The position numbers were made by a program, and so were the translations under genes. A stretch of 9,852 nt of DNA, from positions 1 to 9,852 of the forward strand of contig DNAD01000110.1 in assembly GCA_003484785.1 (NCBI GenBank), in the 5' to 3' direction. Positions 1 to 7,919 of the stretch are shown here, piece by piece. This DNA is from Lachnospiraceae bacterium (GTDB taxonomy: Bacteria; Bacillota; Clostridia; Lachnospirales; Lachnospiraceae). Below the pieces are notes generated by a model, which saw only the letters and a list, made by a program, of their open reading frames with translations, did no database searches and was not told the origin of the DNA. Position 1 is the first letter of the stretch; every line of letters starts with the position of its first letter.

Positions 1-1291
1 TCGACATAAACTCTGACTCCGTAACAATATTGTTATTATACATTTCCGTTATATATTTCAGATATTCGGCATCCTTCGGGTCCATTTCCCTGCTGCCCCT
101 GAGGCCTTCGATCATCTTTCCGGCCCCGGAGTTTTTGACAAGAAGCTTAAGATTATTAAACCTCTCCTTTAAGGTAAGCTCCTTTTTCAGATAACCGCTC
201 TTTGCCCTGAAAAGCTCCTCGCATATATCCGCGATCCTGATATAGGCCGGGCATTTTTCATCGTAGAAGTAGTTCTCCCTGATGGCCTCTTCGGGCACCG
301 GAAAATCACATCCGGATGCGTTTAAGGATCCCTCAAACTCCTCGTAGGAAGTAAGGGATGTGAGCTCTTCCATGATAAGGCACTCATACTGCAGGGCTAT
401 GGGGTAAGGTCTTAAAAAGAAACAGCTCTTACCCGCAAAATACACCTCCGCCACCGAGGTACTGTACCAGTTATATATAATGTCGCTGACTATGATCCAC
501 TGTTTTACGGAATAGTCCTTAATGATCTTAAACCTGGGCTCTCTTGCGGCTATGGCGGCAAGCTCCGCGTTGCCCGCCTCTGAAGGATGGGGTCTGTATA
601 CAAAGGTCAGCTCTTTATGCTTCTCAAGAACCGAAACGATCCATCTCACTATTTCCTTCTGGCTCCTGATGGACACCTCAAACAGCTCTCTCAGCTCCGG
701 CTCGATCATGTTCTCGGGCAGGTTTACAAAGGAAAAGGATGAAATGAACAGACAGAGCCTTGTATTTACGTCAATATCAAACTCCCTGCATATTTCCTCC
801 CTGGACAGATAGAAGCCCCGAAGCTCCTTTCTGAGATAATCAAGGCCCACGTGCCCCACCTTTTTTACCATGCGTTTATCTATGTGATCCGACTCCGTAA
901 GCTTGTTGTAATTAACATCGCCCCAGGAAATGTGTGTCACTTTATGGACATCTCCCGACATCTTCCAGGGGGAATTGGGATTCGTCAGATCCCTTCTGCT
1001 GTAAATCTGCTCCCACTGCAGGTTTATGACCTTTGCGGGGCCTTTCACAAATCTCAACAGCGCATAGAGAGACCTGTCTGTATACGCGGAGGGAATGAAC
1101 ACGACTTCTGCCTCCGGTCTTTTCCTCTGTCCCTTAATAAGAGGCTCCCAGGTCTCGAGAATGGCTGTACAATAGCCCCTCTTTGCAAGCTCCCCCGCTA
1201 TCAGGCAGACGCCCTCTATCTCTCTGACCTTCGATTCATACATAAACAGGATATCAACCCTGTTTTTTTCTTTCCGATTCAGAACTATCAT
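1..1291 (-). CDS. Surface carbohydrate biosynthesis protein, TagF/capsule-transferase-like GT-B fold (3' end beyond window)
   Basis: Open minus-strand frame of 430 residues with no stop before the left edge, so the C-terminus is missing. ATG at 1291 lies 9 nt after the TAG of the upstream GT2 gene, with AGGAAA just before it. Visible motifs are HISWGDVNYNKL near residues 120-131, KVGHVGLDYL near 144-153, FVYRPHPSE at 230-238, and SDIIYNWYSTS followed by AEVYFAGK at about 269-288. A basic HPxE segment followed by a conserved serine-rich stretch ahead of a Glu is typical of the nucleotide-binding half of GT-B-like surface-polysaccharide enzymes (CDP-glycerol glycerophosphotransferases, capsule biosynthesis proteins). 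There is no signal peptide or membrane segment, so it is likely cytosolic or peripheral. As last visible gene of the operon it probably adds a sugar or polyol phosphate to the glycan. The donor cannot be read from the sequence. Family-level call good, exact reaction unknown. Confidence 0.75.
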   Translation of the reverse strand, partial: MIVLNRKEKNRVDILFMYESKVREIEGVCLIAGELAKRGYCTAILETWEPLIKGQRKRPEAEVVFIPSAYTDRSLYALLRFVKGPAKVINLQWEQIYSRRDLTNPNSPWKMSGDVHKVTHISWGDVNYNKLTESDHIDKRMVKKVGHVGLDYLRKELRGFYLSREEICREFDIDVNTRLCLFISSFSFVNLPENMIEPELRELFEVSIRSQKEIVRWIVSVLEKHKELTFVYRPHPSEAGNAELAAIAAREPRFKIIKDYSVKQWIIVSDIIYNWYSTSVAEVYFAGKSCFFLRPYPIALQYECLIMEELTSLTSYEEFEGSLNASGCDFPVPEEAIRENYFYDEKCPAYIRIADICEELFRAKSGYLKKELTLKERFNNLKLLVKNSGAGKMIEGLRGSREMDPKDAEYLKYITEMYNNNIVTESEFMS

Positions 1292-1300
1292 GCCGTTTTC

Positions 1301-2032
1301 CTAGTATCCCAACCACTTCTTCACTGTTCTTACGATCTTTCTCATCGTGTATTTTCTGCTGCTCATAAGCCCGTATTTTTTTCTTAAGAGATCCGCTTCC
1401 ATTTCGGATGAGCTGCTCGCGGAAGCCCCTCCCAGCGAAAAGTTGGCTATCCGCTCATAGACCGGGTAAAACAGCCCTTCATCGATGTAGAACAGCCTTA
1501 ACATCAGATCATAATCCGCCGCGATCCGGTAGCCGGTATCATAAGTGCCGTATTTATCGTATATCTGCCTTGAGACAAAGCAGGAAGGATGATTTATCAT
1601 GTTTTCCGGCAGAAAGTGATGGTGAAAAAACAGACAGGACTTCTCCAGACCGTCCTTATACACCCCCATAAACCCGTAATATACCGCCGGCTTCCTGTCA
1701 TTTTCGCGATAGCCTTCGAGTATCCTTTCCACCGCGTCCTTCTCGTACCAGTCGTCACTGTTCAATATGCCGATCAGCTCGCCCCTGCTCCTTGAAAGCC
1801 CCTTATTCATGGCATCATAAATACCTCTGTCAGGCTCGGAGGTATAGCTGATATTATCATACTCTTTCCCATACCTTTCGACGATCTGCATCGTAGAGTC
1901 AGTTGAGCCCCCGTCGACGATGATGTATTCAATATTCTTATATGTCTGCCCGGTCACGCTTTTTATGGTTCTTTCGATGGTAGCGCTGCTGTTTAATGAA
2001 ACCGTGATGATCGAAACAAGGATATCCTCCAC
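1301..2032 (-). CDS. Family 2 glycosyltransferase (GT-A fold)
   Basis: 243 residues. It transfers a sugar from a nucleotide-sugar donor to a glycan acceptor in the cytoplasm; donor and linkage are not deducible. The N-terminus VSIITVSLNSSATIERTI (about 6-23) is the usual GT2 start. DGGSTDST (40-47) holds the nucleotide-binding Asp, EPDRGIYDAMNKG (66-78) is a common signature of WcaA/WcaE-type enzymes, NSDDW (91-95) is the DxD-like metal site, and HPSCF (148-152) with AADYDLMLRL (171-180) supplies the acceptor-side and catalytic acidic residues. Length is normal for a single-domain enzyme. There is no long hydrophobic segment, but the basic C-terminal tail (about 227-240) could touch the membrane. 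The start is a GTG at 2032 preceded by a strong GGGAGGAGG; the only nearby ATG is out of frame. It lies 22 nt after the ABC gene and 9 nt before the next. Confidence 0.9.
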   Translation of the reverse strand: MEDILVSIITVSLNSSATIERTIKSVTGQTYKNIEYIIVDGGSTDSTMQIVERYGKEYDNISYTSEPDRGIYDAMNKGLSRSRGELIGILNSDDWYEKDAVERILEGYRENDRKPAVYYGFMGVYKDGLEKSCLFFHHHFLPENMINHPSCFVSRQIYDKYGTYDTGYRIAADYDLMLRLFYIDEGLFYPVYERIANFSLGGASASSSSEMEADLLRKKYGLMSSRKYTMRKIVRTVKKWLGY

Positions 2033-2035
2033 TTT

Positions 2036-2044
2036 CCTCCTCCC
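2036..2044 (-). promoter_or_regulatory. Strong ribosome binding site for the GTG-started GT2 gene
   Basis: On the minus strand GGGAGGAGG is followed by AAA and then GTG at 2032. The purine tract allows two overlapping anti-SD registers and fixes the start at GTG, since no in-frame ATG lies nearby. Confidence 0.7.
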
Positions 2045-2054
2045 GGGGCATGTA

Positions 2055-3776
2055 TTAACGCAGTTTTGTCACCTTTCTCTCCGCGACCTCATATACATGC
2101 TCGCAATTCTCTATCGTAGAAAGCCTGTGGGCTATGATCAGCATTGTCTTTGTGCCGTGCAGACTGTTGATGGCATCCATGACCTCTTTTTCCGTATTGT
2201 TGTCAAGCGCCGAGGTGGCCTCATCAAACACCAGAAAGGAGGGATCCCTGTAAAGAGCCCTTGCTATCCCTATCCTCTGTCTCTGACCTCCGGAAAGCCG
2301 CATTCCCCGCTCTCCGACACAGGTGTCGATCTTTTCCTCAAGGCTCTGTACAAAATCCTCCAGCTGAGCCTCCTTAAGAGCCTTCCAGACCCTGCTGTCC
2401 TCGATCTTTGAATCCTCAATTCCGTACGCCACGTTCCTCCTTATGGTATCGTCGGAAAGATAGATAAACTGAGGGATATACCCGATCAAAGCGTGCCATC
2501 CGCTGATGTTTTTGTAAATGTCTTCCCCGTCTACCAGGATGCTGCCGTTCTGAGGCACCAGCAGTCCCAGGATAAGATCCGCCATGGTGGTTTTCCCCTG
2601 TCCGGACGGCCCGATCAGGGCAACCGATTCTCCCTTTCTGATCAAAAGAGAGCCTCCTTCGATCACCGGCCTGTCGGCCTGATAGGCAAAATCCAGATCC
2701 TTGACTTCTATGGACCGGTTAAATACCATGGGTTGTACCTTTTCCTCGATCCGGGGCGTGTTGTCCTGTGCCGAGGACAGCTCGTCATAGATCGTATCCA
2801 CCGCGGCCCTGTAGAACATGACTGCATTTGAATATACATAGATCGAGTTGACATAGGGCAGAAGCCTGAAGGCAGCCACCGCAAATACCGCCAGCTGGGG
2901 AACCACGGTATTGAAATCCGTTCCGGTAACCTTTACCAGGATCATGTAGCCGATGATCCCCGTAATACAGACCGTTTCGATGATATACTTGGGCAGGGCA
3001 TTCACAATACGGTATTTCATCGTGATATTTGCCTGTCTTTCAAAGGTACGGTTGTATTCGCCCAGGAAAAAGGGCTCAGTATTCAGTATTTTGACCTCCT
3101 TGATCCCCTCAAAGGCCTGCTTGACATACTGTATGAGTTTGCCGTTCAGATCCAGATTCTCCGCTCCGTATCTTCTGGTCCTTTTTCTTACGGCAAACAG
3201 GATGACCACAGCGCACAGCGCAAGAGAAACCGCAACTATCCCTGTCAGGACTATGTTTGTAACGGCCAGATAGACCATTATGACCAGGGAGGTGACCACA
3301 AGCGACGTTATCGTTATGATGTTCCAGACGACCTCGTATATACTGGCGGAATCCCCGTTAATATTCCGGATTATCTCCGCGGTATTCTTATCCAGAAAAT
3401 AATCATAGGGCTCATACAAAAAGGTTTCCATGACCCTGGTGGACAGATAGCGTTTCATTTCCATGGAAACCCTGGCAACATAAGCCTCCTTCCATGACAG
3501 GAACGCATTCTTGACAAAGTAGACAAGGATCGTGGCGATCAGAAGTAATAAAAAAACCTTATCAAAATCCTTTACTCCCGTAATAAGGGAAATGATCCGG
3601 TATGCCCCGACCTTATCCGGACTGCTTGCCCCCAGGGCAAGGTCAAGAATGGGCATCAGAATGGAAACCCCCAGCAGCTCCAGCCCTGCAGCTATAACGA
3701 CTACAATGACCAGCGCCAGGATCTGTTTCCTGAATTTCTTCCCTATCAGATAATTTAATTTCCGAAACAGTTCCAT
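2055..3776 (-). CDS. ABC exporter (fused permease-ATPase), lipid-linked oligosaccharide flippase type
   Basis: 573 residues, a half-size exporter that should act as a homodimer. The N-terminal half has about six hydrophobic segments (roughly 18-45, 73-92, 150-172, 175-197, 263-283, 290-312). The ATPase domain has Walker A GPSGQGKTT (389-397), Q-loop Gln436 in GYIPQ, the exporter X-loop GERG (488-491), signature LSGGQRQR (494-501), Walker B FLVFDE (514-519) and switch His550 in IIAHRLS. All catalytic positions are intact. Context between glycosyltransferases points to flipping a polyprenyl-linked oligosaccharide, as PglK-type and MsbA-like exporters do. Sequence alone cannot exclude another lipid or peptide cargo. 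ATG at 3776 lies inside the 3' end of the upstream GT4 gene (22-nt overlap) with only a weak, distant GGGAG, suggesting translational coupling. This is the only transporter in the window and is probably the export step for the operon's product. Confidence 0.88.
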   Translation of the reverse strand: MELFRKLNYLIGKKFRKQILALVIVVVIAAGLELLGVSILMPILDLALGASSPDKVGAYRIISLITGVKDFDKVFLLLLIATILVYFVKNAFLSWKEAYVARVSMEMKRYLSTRVMETFLYEPYDYFLDKNTAEIIRNINGDSASIYEVVWNIITITSLVVTSLVIMVYLAVTNIVLTGIVAVSLALCAVVILFAVRKRTRRYGAENLDLNGKLIQYVKQAFEGIKEVKILNTEPFFLGEYNRTFERQANITMKYRIVNALPKYIIETVCITGIIGYMILVKVTGTDFNTVVPQLAVFAVAAFRLLPYVNSIYVYSNAVMFYRAAVDTIYDELSSAQDNTPRIEEKVQPMVFNRSIEVKDLDFAYQADRPVIEGGSLLIRKGESVALIGPSGQGKTTMADLILGLLVPQNGSILVDGEDIYKNISGWHALIGYIPQFIYLSDDTIRRNVAYGIEDSKIEDSRVWKALKEAQLEDFVQSLEEKIDTCVGERGMRLSGGQRQRIGIARALYRDPSFLVFDEATSALDNNTEKEVMDAINSLHGTKTMLIIAHRLSTIENCEHVYEVAERKVTKLR

Positions 3777-5056
3777 AATGTTTTCTGATACACTCCCAGA
3801 TATTCCGAGTAAGCCTGCTCTCTGTCATATAATGACCGGGCTGTCTCCCTTGCGCTAAAGCACATATCTGATACCTTATCCTCCTCCTCAAAGATCCGGG
3901 CAATGAGCTCTGCGGCCCTGTCCGGCTCGTCAAAGGGATAGAGAAAACCGTCCGTCCCGTCACGAAGCATCGAGGAGGTTCCGCCCACGTTACTTGCCAC
4001 GCAGGGCACACCGAGGATCATTGCTTCTCCCAGAGCGTTTGACGAATTCTCCATGACCGAAGCCTGCAGGTATACATTAGCCGAAAGATATCTCTCCTTC
4101 ATTCCGTCTGTATCAAGCGGCCCCGCAAATTGTACATTTTCCTCAAGCCCGTATTCCCTGATACGATCGCAGATATACCGGGAATAGGAGTCCTGCTTAA
4201 GCTTTTCGCGGAAGCCTGCCGCGATCAGGCTTTTGCCGGCGGCGGTCAGGGTCACGTCCGGAAAAGTCTTCTTAAGCTCCCGCAGTATCCTCAGAGCGAT
4301 ATGAAATCCCTTCACCGGATAATAGGACTGTGACATGAAGATTGAATGTCTCCTGCATCGGGAATATTCCCAGCTCTCCCCGGTATAAAACTCCTTCCTG
4401 AGCAGTTCCCTGCAGTGATGGTATCGCAGGGAGGGATTGATCTTTGTTACCGTATCCCGGTCCCACTCAGTCCTTCCGATAACGTTTACCGCTTCCCGCA
4501 GTGCGTCCAGTTCGAGTTCCCCGCGCTTCAGGAATTTCTGCTGCTGTTCGTAAATACTGTCACGTCTTATGAGATCCCGCAATGTATGCCTGTGTATGAC
4601 ATCTTCGGGCAAAAGAGCGGTATATCTTTCACCGATGACCGATATGATCCCCTGAAGGGATATGACCGCGGTCTTCGGATCCTCGCAGGCCCTCAGCATC
4701 TCCAGTGTATGACCGTATTCCGTACCCCAGATATGAACCACATCCGGCCTGATCTCCCTTAATATCCCGCGAAAGCTTTCCTCTCTTTCCCGGTTATAGG
4801 AAAGCTCCGCGATAGCAGGCTCAGAAAATCCCGCATACCGGATATTCCCTGCTTTTCCGATAACGATCTTTTCGTCCGCGCCGGTCTTCTTTGCAGTACC
4901 TTCTTTTCGGGGATATAAGACGGTCAGTTCAAGGCCGGAATCCGCAGACAAAAGCCCGGACAGCTCATAGGTCCAGCCCCCGGTGTTCGCCCTCTGTATT
5001 CCTTCTGCTTCGGCGATCTGCGGCAGTATTGTGTTGACCAGCCATACGATTTTCAT
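3755..5056 (-). CDS. Family 4 glycosyltransferase (GT-B, retaining)
   Basis: 433 residues, normal length for a two-Rossmann-domain GT4. The N-domain starts MKIVWLVNTILP, with the glycine loop NTGGW (24-28) expected to contact the donor phosphates, and HIWGTEYGH at 108-116, a position typical of the catalytic His region. The C-domain begins near FMSQSYYPVKG (240-250) and carries the GT4 Ex7E motif, E336 to E344 in MENSSNALGEAM, followed by GVPCVASNVGG (349-359). There is no signal peptide or membrane segment, so it is cytosolic. ATG at 5056 is preceded by AAGGGG in the 7-nt gap after the double GT gene. Its 3' end overlaps the ABC exporter gene by 22 nt. It likely adds one sugar to the lipid-linked oligosaccharide that the exporter flips (inference). 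Sugar specificity cannot be read. Confidence 0.9.
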   Translation of the reverse strand: MKIVWLVNTILPQIAEAEGIQRANTGGWTYELSGLLSADSGLELTVLYPRKEGTAKKTGADEKIVIGKAGNIRYAGFSEPAIAELSYNREREESFRGILREIRPDVVHIWGTEYGHTLEMLRACEDPKTAVISLQGIISVIGERYTALLPEDVIHRHTLRDLIRRDSIYEQQQKFLKRGELELDALREAVNVIGRTEWDRDTVTKINPSLRYHHCRELLRKEFYTGESWEYSRCRRHSIFMSQSYYPVKGFHIALRILRELKKTFPDVTLTAAGKSLIAAGFREKLKQDSYSRYICDRIREYGLEENVQFAGPLDTDGMKERYLSANVYLQASVMENSSNALGEAMILGVPCVASNVGGTSSMLRDGTDGFLYPFDEPDRAAELIARIFEEEDKVSDMCFSARETARSLYDREQAYSEYLGVYQKTLWNCFGN

Positions 5057-5063
5057 GATCCCC

Positions 5064-7346
5064 TTAAATATTAAGCTCCCTTACAAGCCTTTGGGCCTGA
5101 GCGGCATTGTTTTTGTTATTAAGTACAAACTCTCTGGCCTTCTGTCCCTTTTCGGACAGTTCGGACGGAGCCTTTTCATAAATCCTTTTCAGGGCCGATG
5201 CCATACCTTCTACGGTCTCATCCTCAAGCAGCCAGACATGTTCATGATATTCCACGGGCATACCCTCAAGCCCTGTCATCAGCACAGGCCTGCCGGAGAC
5301 CATATACTCCATTGTCTTTGAGGGAAAAGAATACTTTGTATATTCTCCCTCCGAAGGCCTGGGATTTACGAGCAGAGCCGCGTTTTCCTGAGCCCTGACG
5401 GCCTCTTCAATGATAACGCTGCCATGATAATAAATGTTTTCATGCTGTGCGGACAGCTTCTCAAGCTCCTCCTTCATATCACCGTTTCCGTAGATATGAA
5501 GCTCCGCCCCGGAAAGCCCTGCTCTGACAAAGCCCTCCGCCAGCATTCCTATACCGTATTTTTTGTGTATCGAGCCCGTGTATACCACTCTGAACACATC
5601 ATCCGTCTTATGAAAGCTTTCCTTCCTTTTACGGTTATCTACAAGGCCCTCTATCACAACATAGGGCTTTCTTCCCCTGTTGTACCTGTCATTCATCTGC
5701 TTTGTCAGAAAAACAAAACTGTCAGCTCTCTTTAAAAGAGCCCGGCTGACAGCGGAATATGCCTTATCATGTGAGGAGTAAACATACTCGGGAAGATCGG
5801 TCACGACCGCGATATATCTGATATGCGCAAACCGTGATGCGATATAGGAGCCCAGAGCAACAGGGGCGTTTAGGATATCCGCGATCACAAACGTGCGCCT
5901 GCCGGCCCCCACAGCAAGCCTTACACAGCTTAAAAAGCCCGATAAGACCGCTCCAATGTCCTTTATGCCATGTATATTTATGAGCGGAAGATAATGATAA
6001 CGCACTCCGTTTACCTTCTCATCCCGCCCCCTGTACAATAAGCTCTTATGATTGTTTCGGGTAATGGGGATCTCGCTCACCGCAAAGACGCTGATCCCGG
6101 GCACGTTTCCGAGCCCTTCCGCCAGCAGCCTGTTATATTTCTGAACAGCCTGGCCCGGCATATTCGGGGAATCCCTGAACAGCCCGGAAAAGTACTCCTC
6201 CGAGCACATAAAAGAAGCATATATGATACGTCCCGAGGCTTGGCCCGACGGCTTTGACTTCATCTCCCGAAGGATCCTGTCTGCCGAATCCTGCCAGAGA
6301 AGAGCGTTTTTTTCATGCTTTTCTTCCGGCTCGTTCCCCTCTCTCAAAACGGCCTCGATAAACTCCTCATCACTTTTAACGATCTCACCCTCTTTAAGGA
6401 TATGATCGGGTCCCGGAGCGCTGCGGGCCACCACCCTGCATTCATAGTACAGGGCCTCCAGTATGGCCATTCCGAATATCTCCTGCCTGTTAAGATTCAC
6501 AAACACATCCGAAAGCCTGTAAAGCTTCCAGATCTCACTGTTTTGGATCTCCTCCAGTATCCTTACCCTGTCCTTTAAGCCTGCTGCCTCAATCGCCTCG
6601 TCAACCTTTGCCCGAAGCGGCCCTTTTCCCACCATCAGAAGCCTGCAGGCGCTGTTTCTTTTGCAGATCTCGCCAAACAGCCCGATAAGCTTTACCGGCT
6701 CTTTTTCATCGATCAGCCTGCCTATGAAAAGCAGTACCTTATCATTCTCTTCGTAACCGAATTCTCTTCGCAGGGCGTTTCTGTCGGCTTTTTGAAAATC
6801 CCTGTTCAAAAGCTCCTCATCAAGGCCAACGGGAATAAGCGTTACTCTCTTAACGCCTCTTTCGTTTAACTCCCTGACCACAGAAGGGGTTTTGGCAAAA
6901 CACGTACACCTCCTGTAAAGCCTCATATTCCGGGAGGAGAGCAGATCACTCGCTGCCCTTATAAACCCTTTTGTGCTGTGGCTTTTTGTTACTCCGATAT
7001 AGGGATAGATATCAATGTTATTTTTCCTGCACCATCTGTAAATGACAGGAAAACCAAGCTGCGTATCGGAAAAGCAGATCAGCCTGTCAATACGGCTGTC
7101 AAGCTTTTTTACATCCGGAAGCGCATTTCCTCCTGCCCTCTTTGAAGGAATAACCCTTAAGGTGATGTTATCATGGCCTTCCAGAGAGCTTTCCTGCTCC
7201 CTGCTTCCTTCATCGATGAACCTGTAGACCACTATCCGCTCAACATCACGGGAAAGCGCCCTGGCAAGCCCTGCCTCCTGAGAATTATAAAAGCCCTTCT
7301 TACCGTAGCTGTCATTTATGCTAAGCACCATTATACCCAGGTACAT
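5064..7346 (-). CDS. Two glycosyltransferase family 4 modules fused in one protein
   Basis: 760 residues in one unbroken frame, about twice the usual GT4 length. Module 1 (about 1-362) starts MYLGIMVLSINDSYGKKGF, has SHSTKG (122-127), the linker-to-C-domain strand FIGRLIDEK (207-215), VGKGPLR (239-245) and Ex7E at E289 to E297 in QEIFGMAILEAL. Module 2 (about 372-760) opens with RIIYASFM and later PNMPGQAVQKYNRLLAEG (394-411), has VVTDLPEYVY (514-523), VVYTGSIHKKYGI (587-599), IYGNGD (618-623) and FPSKTMEYMVSGRPVL (674-689). In module 2 the Glu that would begin Ex7E is Tyr672 while the second, E680, is kept, as in other FPSKTMEYM-type enzymes. A short polar linker (about 361-372) joins them, and no internal start with a ribosome site precedes module 2. 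ATG at 7346 follows AGAGGT overlapping the upstream TAG. Probably performs two successive sugar additions; the order and the sugars are unknown. Confidence 0.88.
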   Translation of the reverse strand: MYLGIMVLSINDSYGKKGFYNSQEAGLARALSRDVERIVVYRFIDEGSREQESSLEGHDNITLRVIPSKRAGGNALPDVKKLDSRIDRLICFSDTQLGFPVIYRWCRKNNIDIYPYIGVTKSHSTKGFIRAASDLLSSRNMRLYRRCTCFAKTPSVVRELNERGVKRVTLIPVGLDEELLNRDFQKADRNALRREFGYEENDKVLLFIGRLIDEKEPVKLIGLFGEICKRNSACRLLMVGKGPLRAKVDEAIEAAGLKDRVRILEEIQNSEIWKLYRLSDVFVNLNRQEIFGMAILEALYYECRVVARSAPGPDHILKEGEIVKSDEEFIEAVLREGNEPEEKHEKNALLWQDSADRILREMKSKPSGQASGRIIYASFMCSEEYFSGLFRDSPNMPGQAVQKYNRLLAEGLGNVPGISVFAVSEIPITRNNHKSLLYRGRDEKVNGVRYHYLPLINIHGIKDIGAVLSGFLSCVRLAVGAGRRTFVIADILNAPVALGSYIASRFAHIRYIAVVTDLPEYVYSSHDKAYSAVSRALLKRADSFVFLTKQMNDRYNRGRKPYVVIEGLVDNRKRKESFHKTDDVFRVVYTGSIHKKYGIGMLAEGFVRAGLSGAELHIYGNGDMKEELEKLSAQHENIYYHGSVIIEEAVRAQENAALLVNPRPSEGEYTKYSFPSKTMEYMVSGRPVLMTGLEGMPVEYHEHVWLLEDETVEGMASALKRIYEKAPSELSEKGQKAREFVLNNKNNAAQAQRLVRELNI

Positions 7347-7357
7347 CCCGGTTACCT

Positions 7358-7813
7358 CTAATCCACGTTGGTGGAGTAGAACAGCAGCTTAAGCCTTTTA
7401 AGTACGGCCGCAAACACCCCGTTATCCACCGCTTCCCTCCACATCACAGCCTTGGATCTTCCCCCGAGAACATATTTGCTGAGGACCGCCTTCAACACAT
7501 CTATATCCTTAAGATGAGCATTTCCCACTGCCTTCAGCTCATCCTCCGCTGTCTTCAGCCTGTATCTCGTATATACATAGGGATAGTTTCTGTCAACAAG
7601 GGCAGTCTTTCCGGCAGTTTTCACAAAATCCAGGAGGTTTGAATCGAACACCGGGATCTGTATAAGCTTGTACTCTCCGTTCCCGTCGTAATAATGGGAC
7701 ACCGGCTTTCCCTGAACCTTATCGAACCAGGGAATGAACCTCATAAGGCTGTCCACATCGCTCATATACTGATTTCTGATCTTCTCGCTGACCTTCTCTT
7801 CCTGCCCGTACAT
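7358..7813 (-). CDS. DUF6508-like small cytosolic protein, first gene of the operon
   Basis: 151 residues from ATG 7813. A longer reading from TTG 7876 would run through a hairpin and has no ribosome site, whereas ATG 7813 has GAGGAA 4 nt upstream. A third option, Met17 in QYMSDVDSL, lacks a ribosome site. Features matching what I recall of DUF6508 proteins are an N-terminal DSLMRFIPWFDK (21-32), a central block IPVFDSNLLDFVKTAG (53-68), VDRNYPYVYTRYR (73-85), then LKDIDVLKAVLSKYVLGG (101-118) and MWREAVDNGVFAAVLKRL (124-141). It is mostly helical and polar with no signal peptide, membrane segment or evident catalytic motif. The biochemical function of the family is unknown and I do not assign one. 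It is separated by 11 nt from the double GT gene, so it shares that transcript. Family assignment is from memory of the pattern, not from a search. Confidence 0.7.
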   Translation of the reverse strand: MYGQEEKVSEKIRNQYMSDVDSLMRFIPWFDKVQGKPVSHYYDGNGEYKLIQIPVFDSNLLDFVKTAGKTALVDRNYPYVYTRYRLKTAEDELKAVGNAHLKDIDVLKAVLSKYVLGGRSKAVMWREAVDNGVFAAVLKRLKLLFYSTNVD

Positions 7814-7817
7814 CCCG

Positions 7818-7823
7818 TTCCTC
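7818..7823 (-). promoter_or_regulatory. Ribosome binding site deciding the start of the DUF6508-like gene
   Basis: GAGGAA on the minus strand lies 4 nt upstream of ATG 7813. The upstream alternatives TTG 7876 and GTG 7831 have no comparable site at proper spacing, so this element supports the shorter protein. Confidence 0.6.
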
Positions 7824-7856
7824 ACAATCACGCCCGCCTTCGCAGTGCCTCTCCCT

Positions 7857-7885
7857 GCGCAGATTTGCGACAGCAAATCGTGCGC
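7857..7885. repeat. Long imperfect hairpin in the leader of the leftward operon
   Basis: Plus-strand arms GCGCA + GATTTGC (7857-7868) and GCAAATC + TGCGC (7873-7885) pair around the 4-nt loop GACA, with one bulged G at 7880. This gives a 12-bp stem. No T-run follows on either strand, so it is not an intrinsic terminator. It lies about 44 nt upstream of the DUF6508-like start. If the extended -10 promoter at 7891-7919 is used, the transcript would begin at or within one or two bases of the stem. It may be a 5' mRNA-stabilising stem, a dispersed REP-like palindrome, or a protein site. Only one copy is seen in this window. Confidence 0.6.
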
Positions 7886-7890
7886 TGTTG

Positions 7891-7919
7891 ATTATAACAG
7901 ATTTATCAGCCTATTTCTA
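7891..7919 (-). promoter_or_regulatory. Inner promoter for the leftward glycan operon (extended -10)
   Basis: Minus strand: -10 TATAAT at 7896-7891 with the extended-10 dinucleotide (TGTTATAAT), and a weak -35 TAGAAA at 7919-7914, spacer 17 nt. Predicted start is near 7885-7883, right at the hairpin. A perfect -10 plus TG can compensate for a poor -35, so it is plausible without an activator. Its -35 abuts the 14-bp palindrome at 7919-7932, a position suited to control. Confidence 0.55.

Noticed and set aside
851..1387. Plus-strand open frame of 178 codons at the left of the window
   Set aside because: Antisense to the surface-carbohydrate protein and the end of the GT2 gene. No family motif. 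The minus-strand reading carries clear motifs such as YRPHPSE.
5064..7346. Double GT as a sequencing or frameshift artefact merging two genes
   Set aside because: The frame is continuous with a plausible polar linker, and neither a stop nor a start with ribosome site is present at the junction. The sequence gives no sign of an error, though raw reads cannot be inspected.
7814..7876. N-terminal extension of the DUF6508-like protein from TTG 7876
   Set aside because: The extra 21 codons run through the hairpin, TTG has no ribosome site, and ATG 7813 has GAGGAA at a usable distance.
7857..7885. Hairpin read as an intrinsic terminator
   Set aside because: No T-run follows on either strand, and it lies upstream of the first leftward gene rather than at a gene end.
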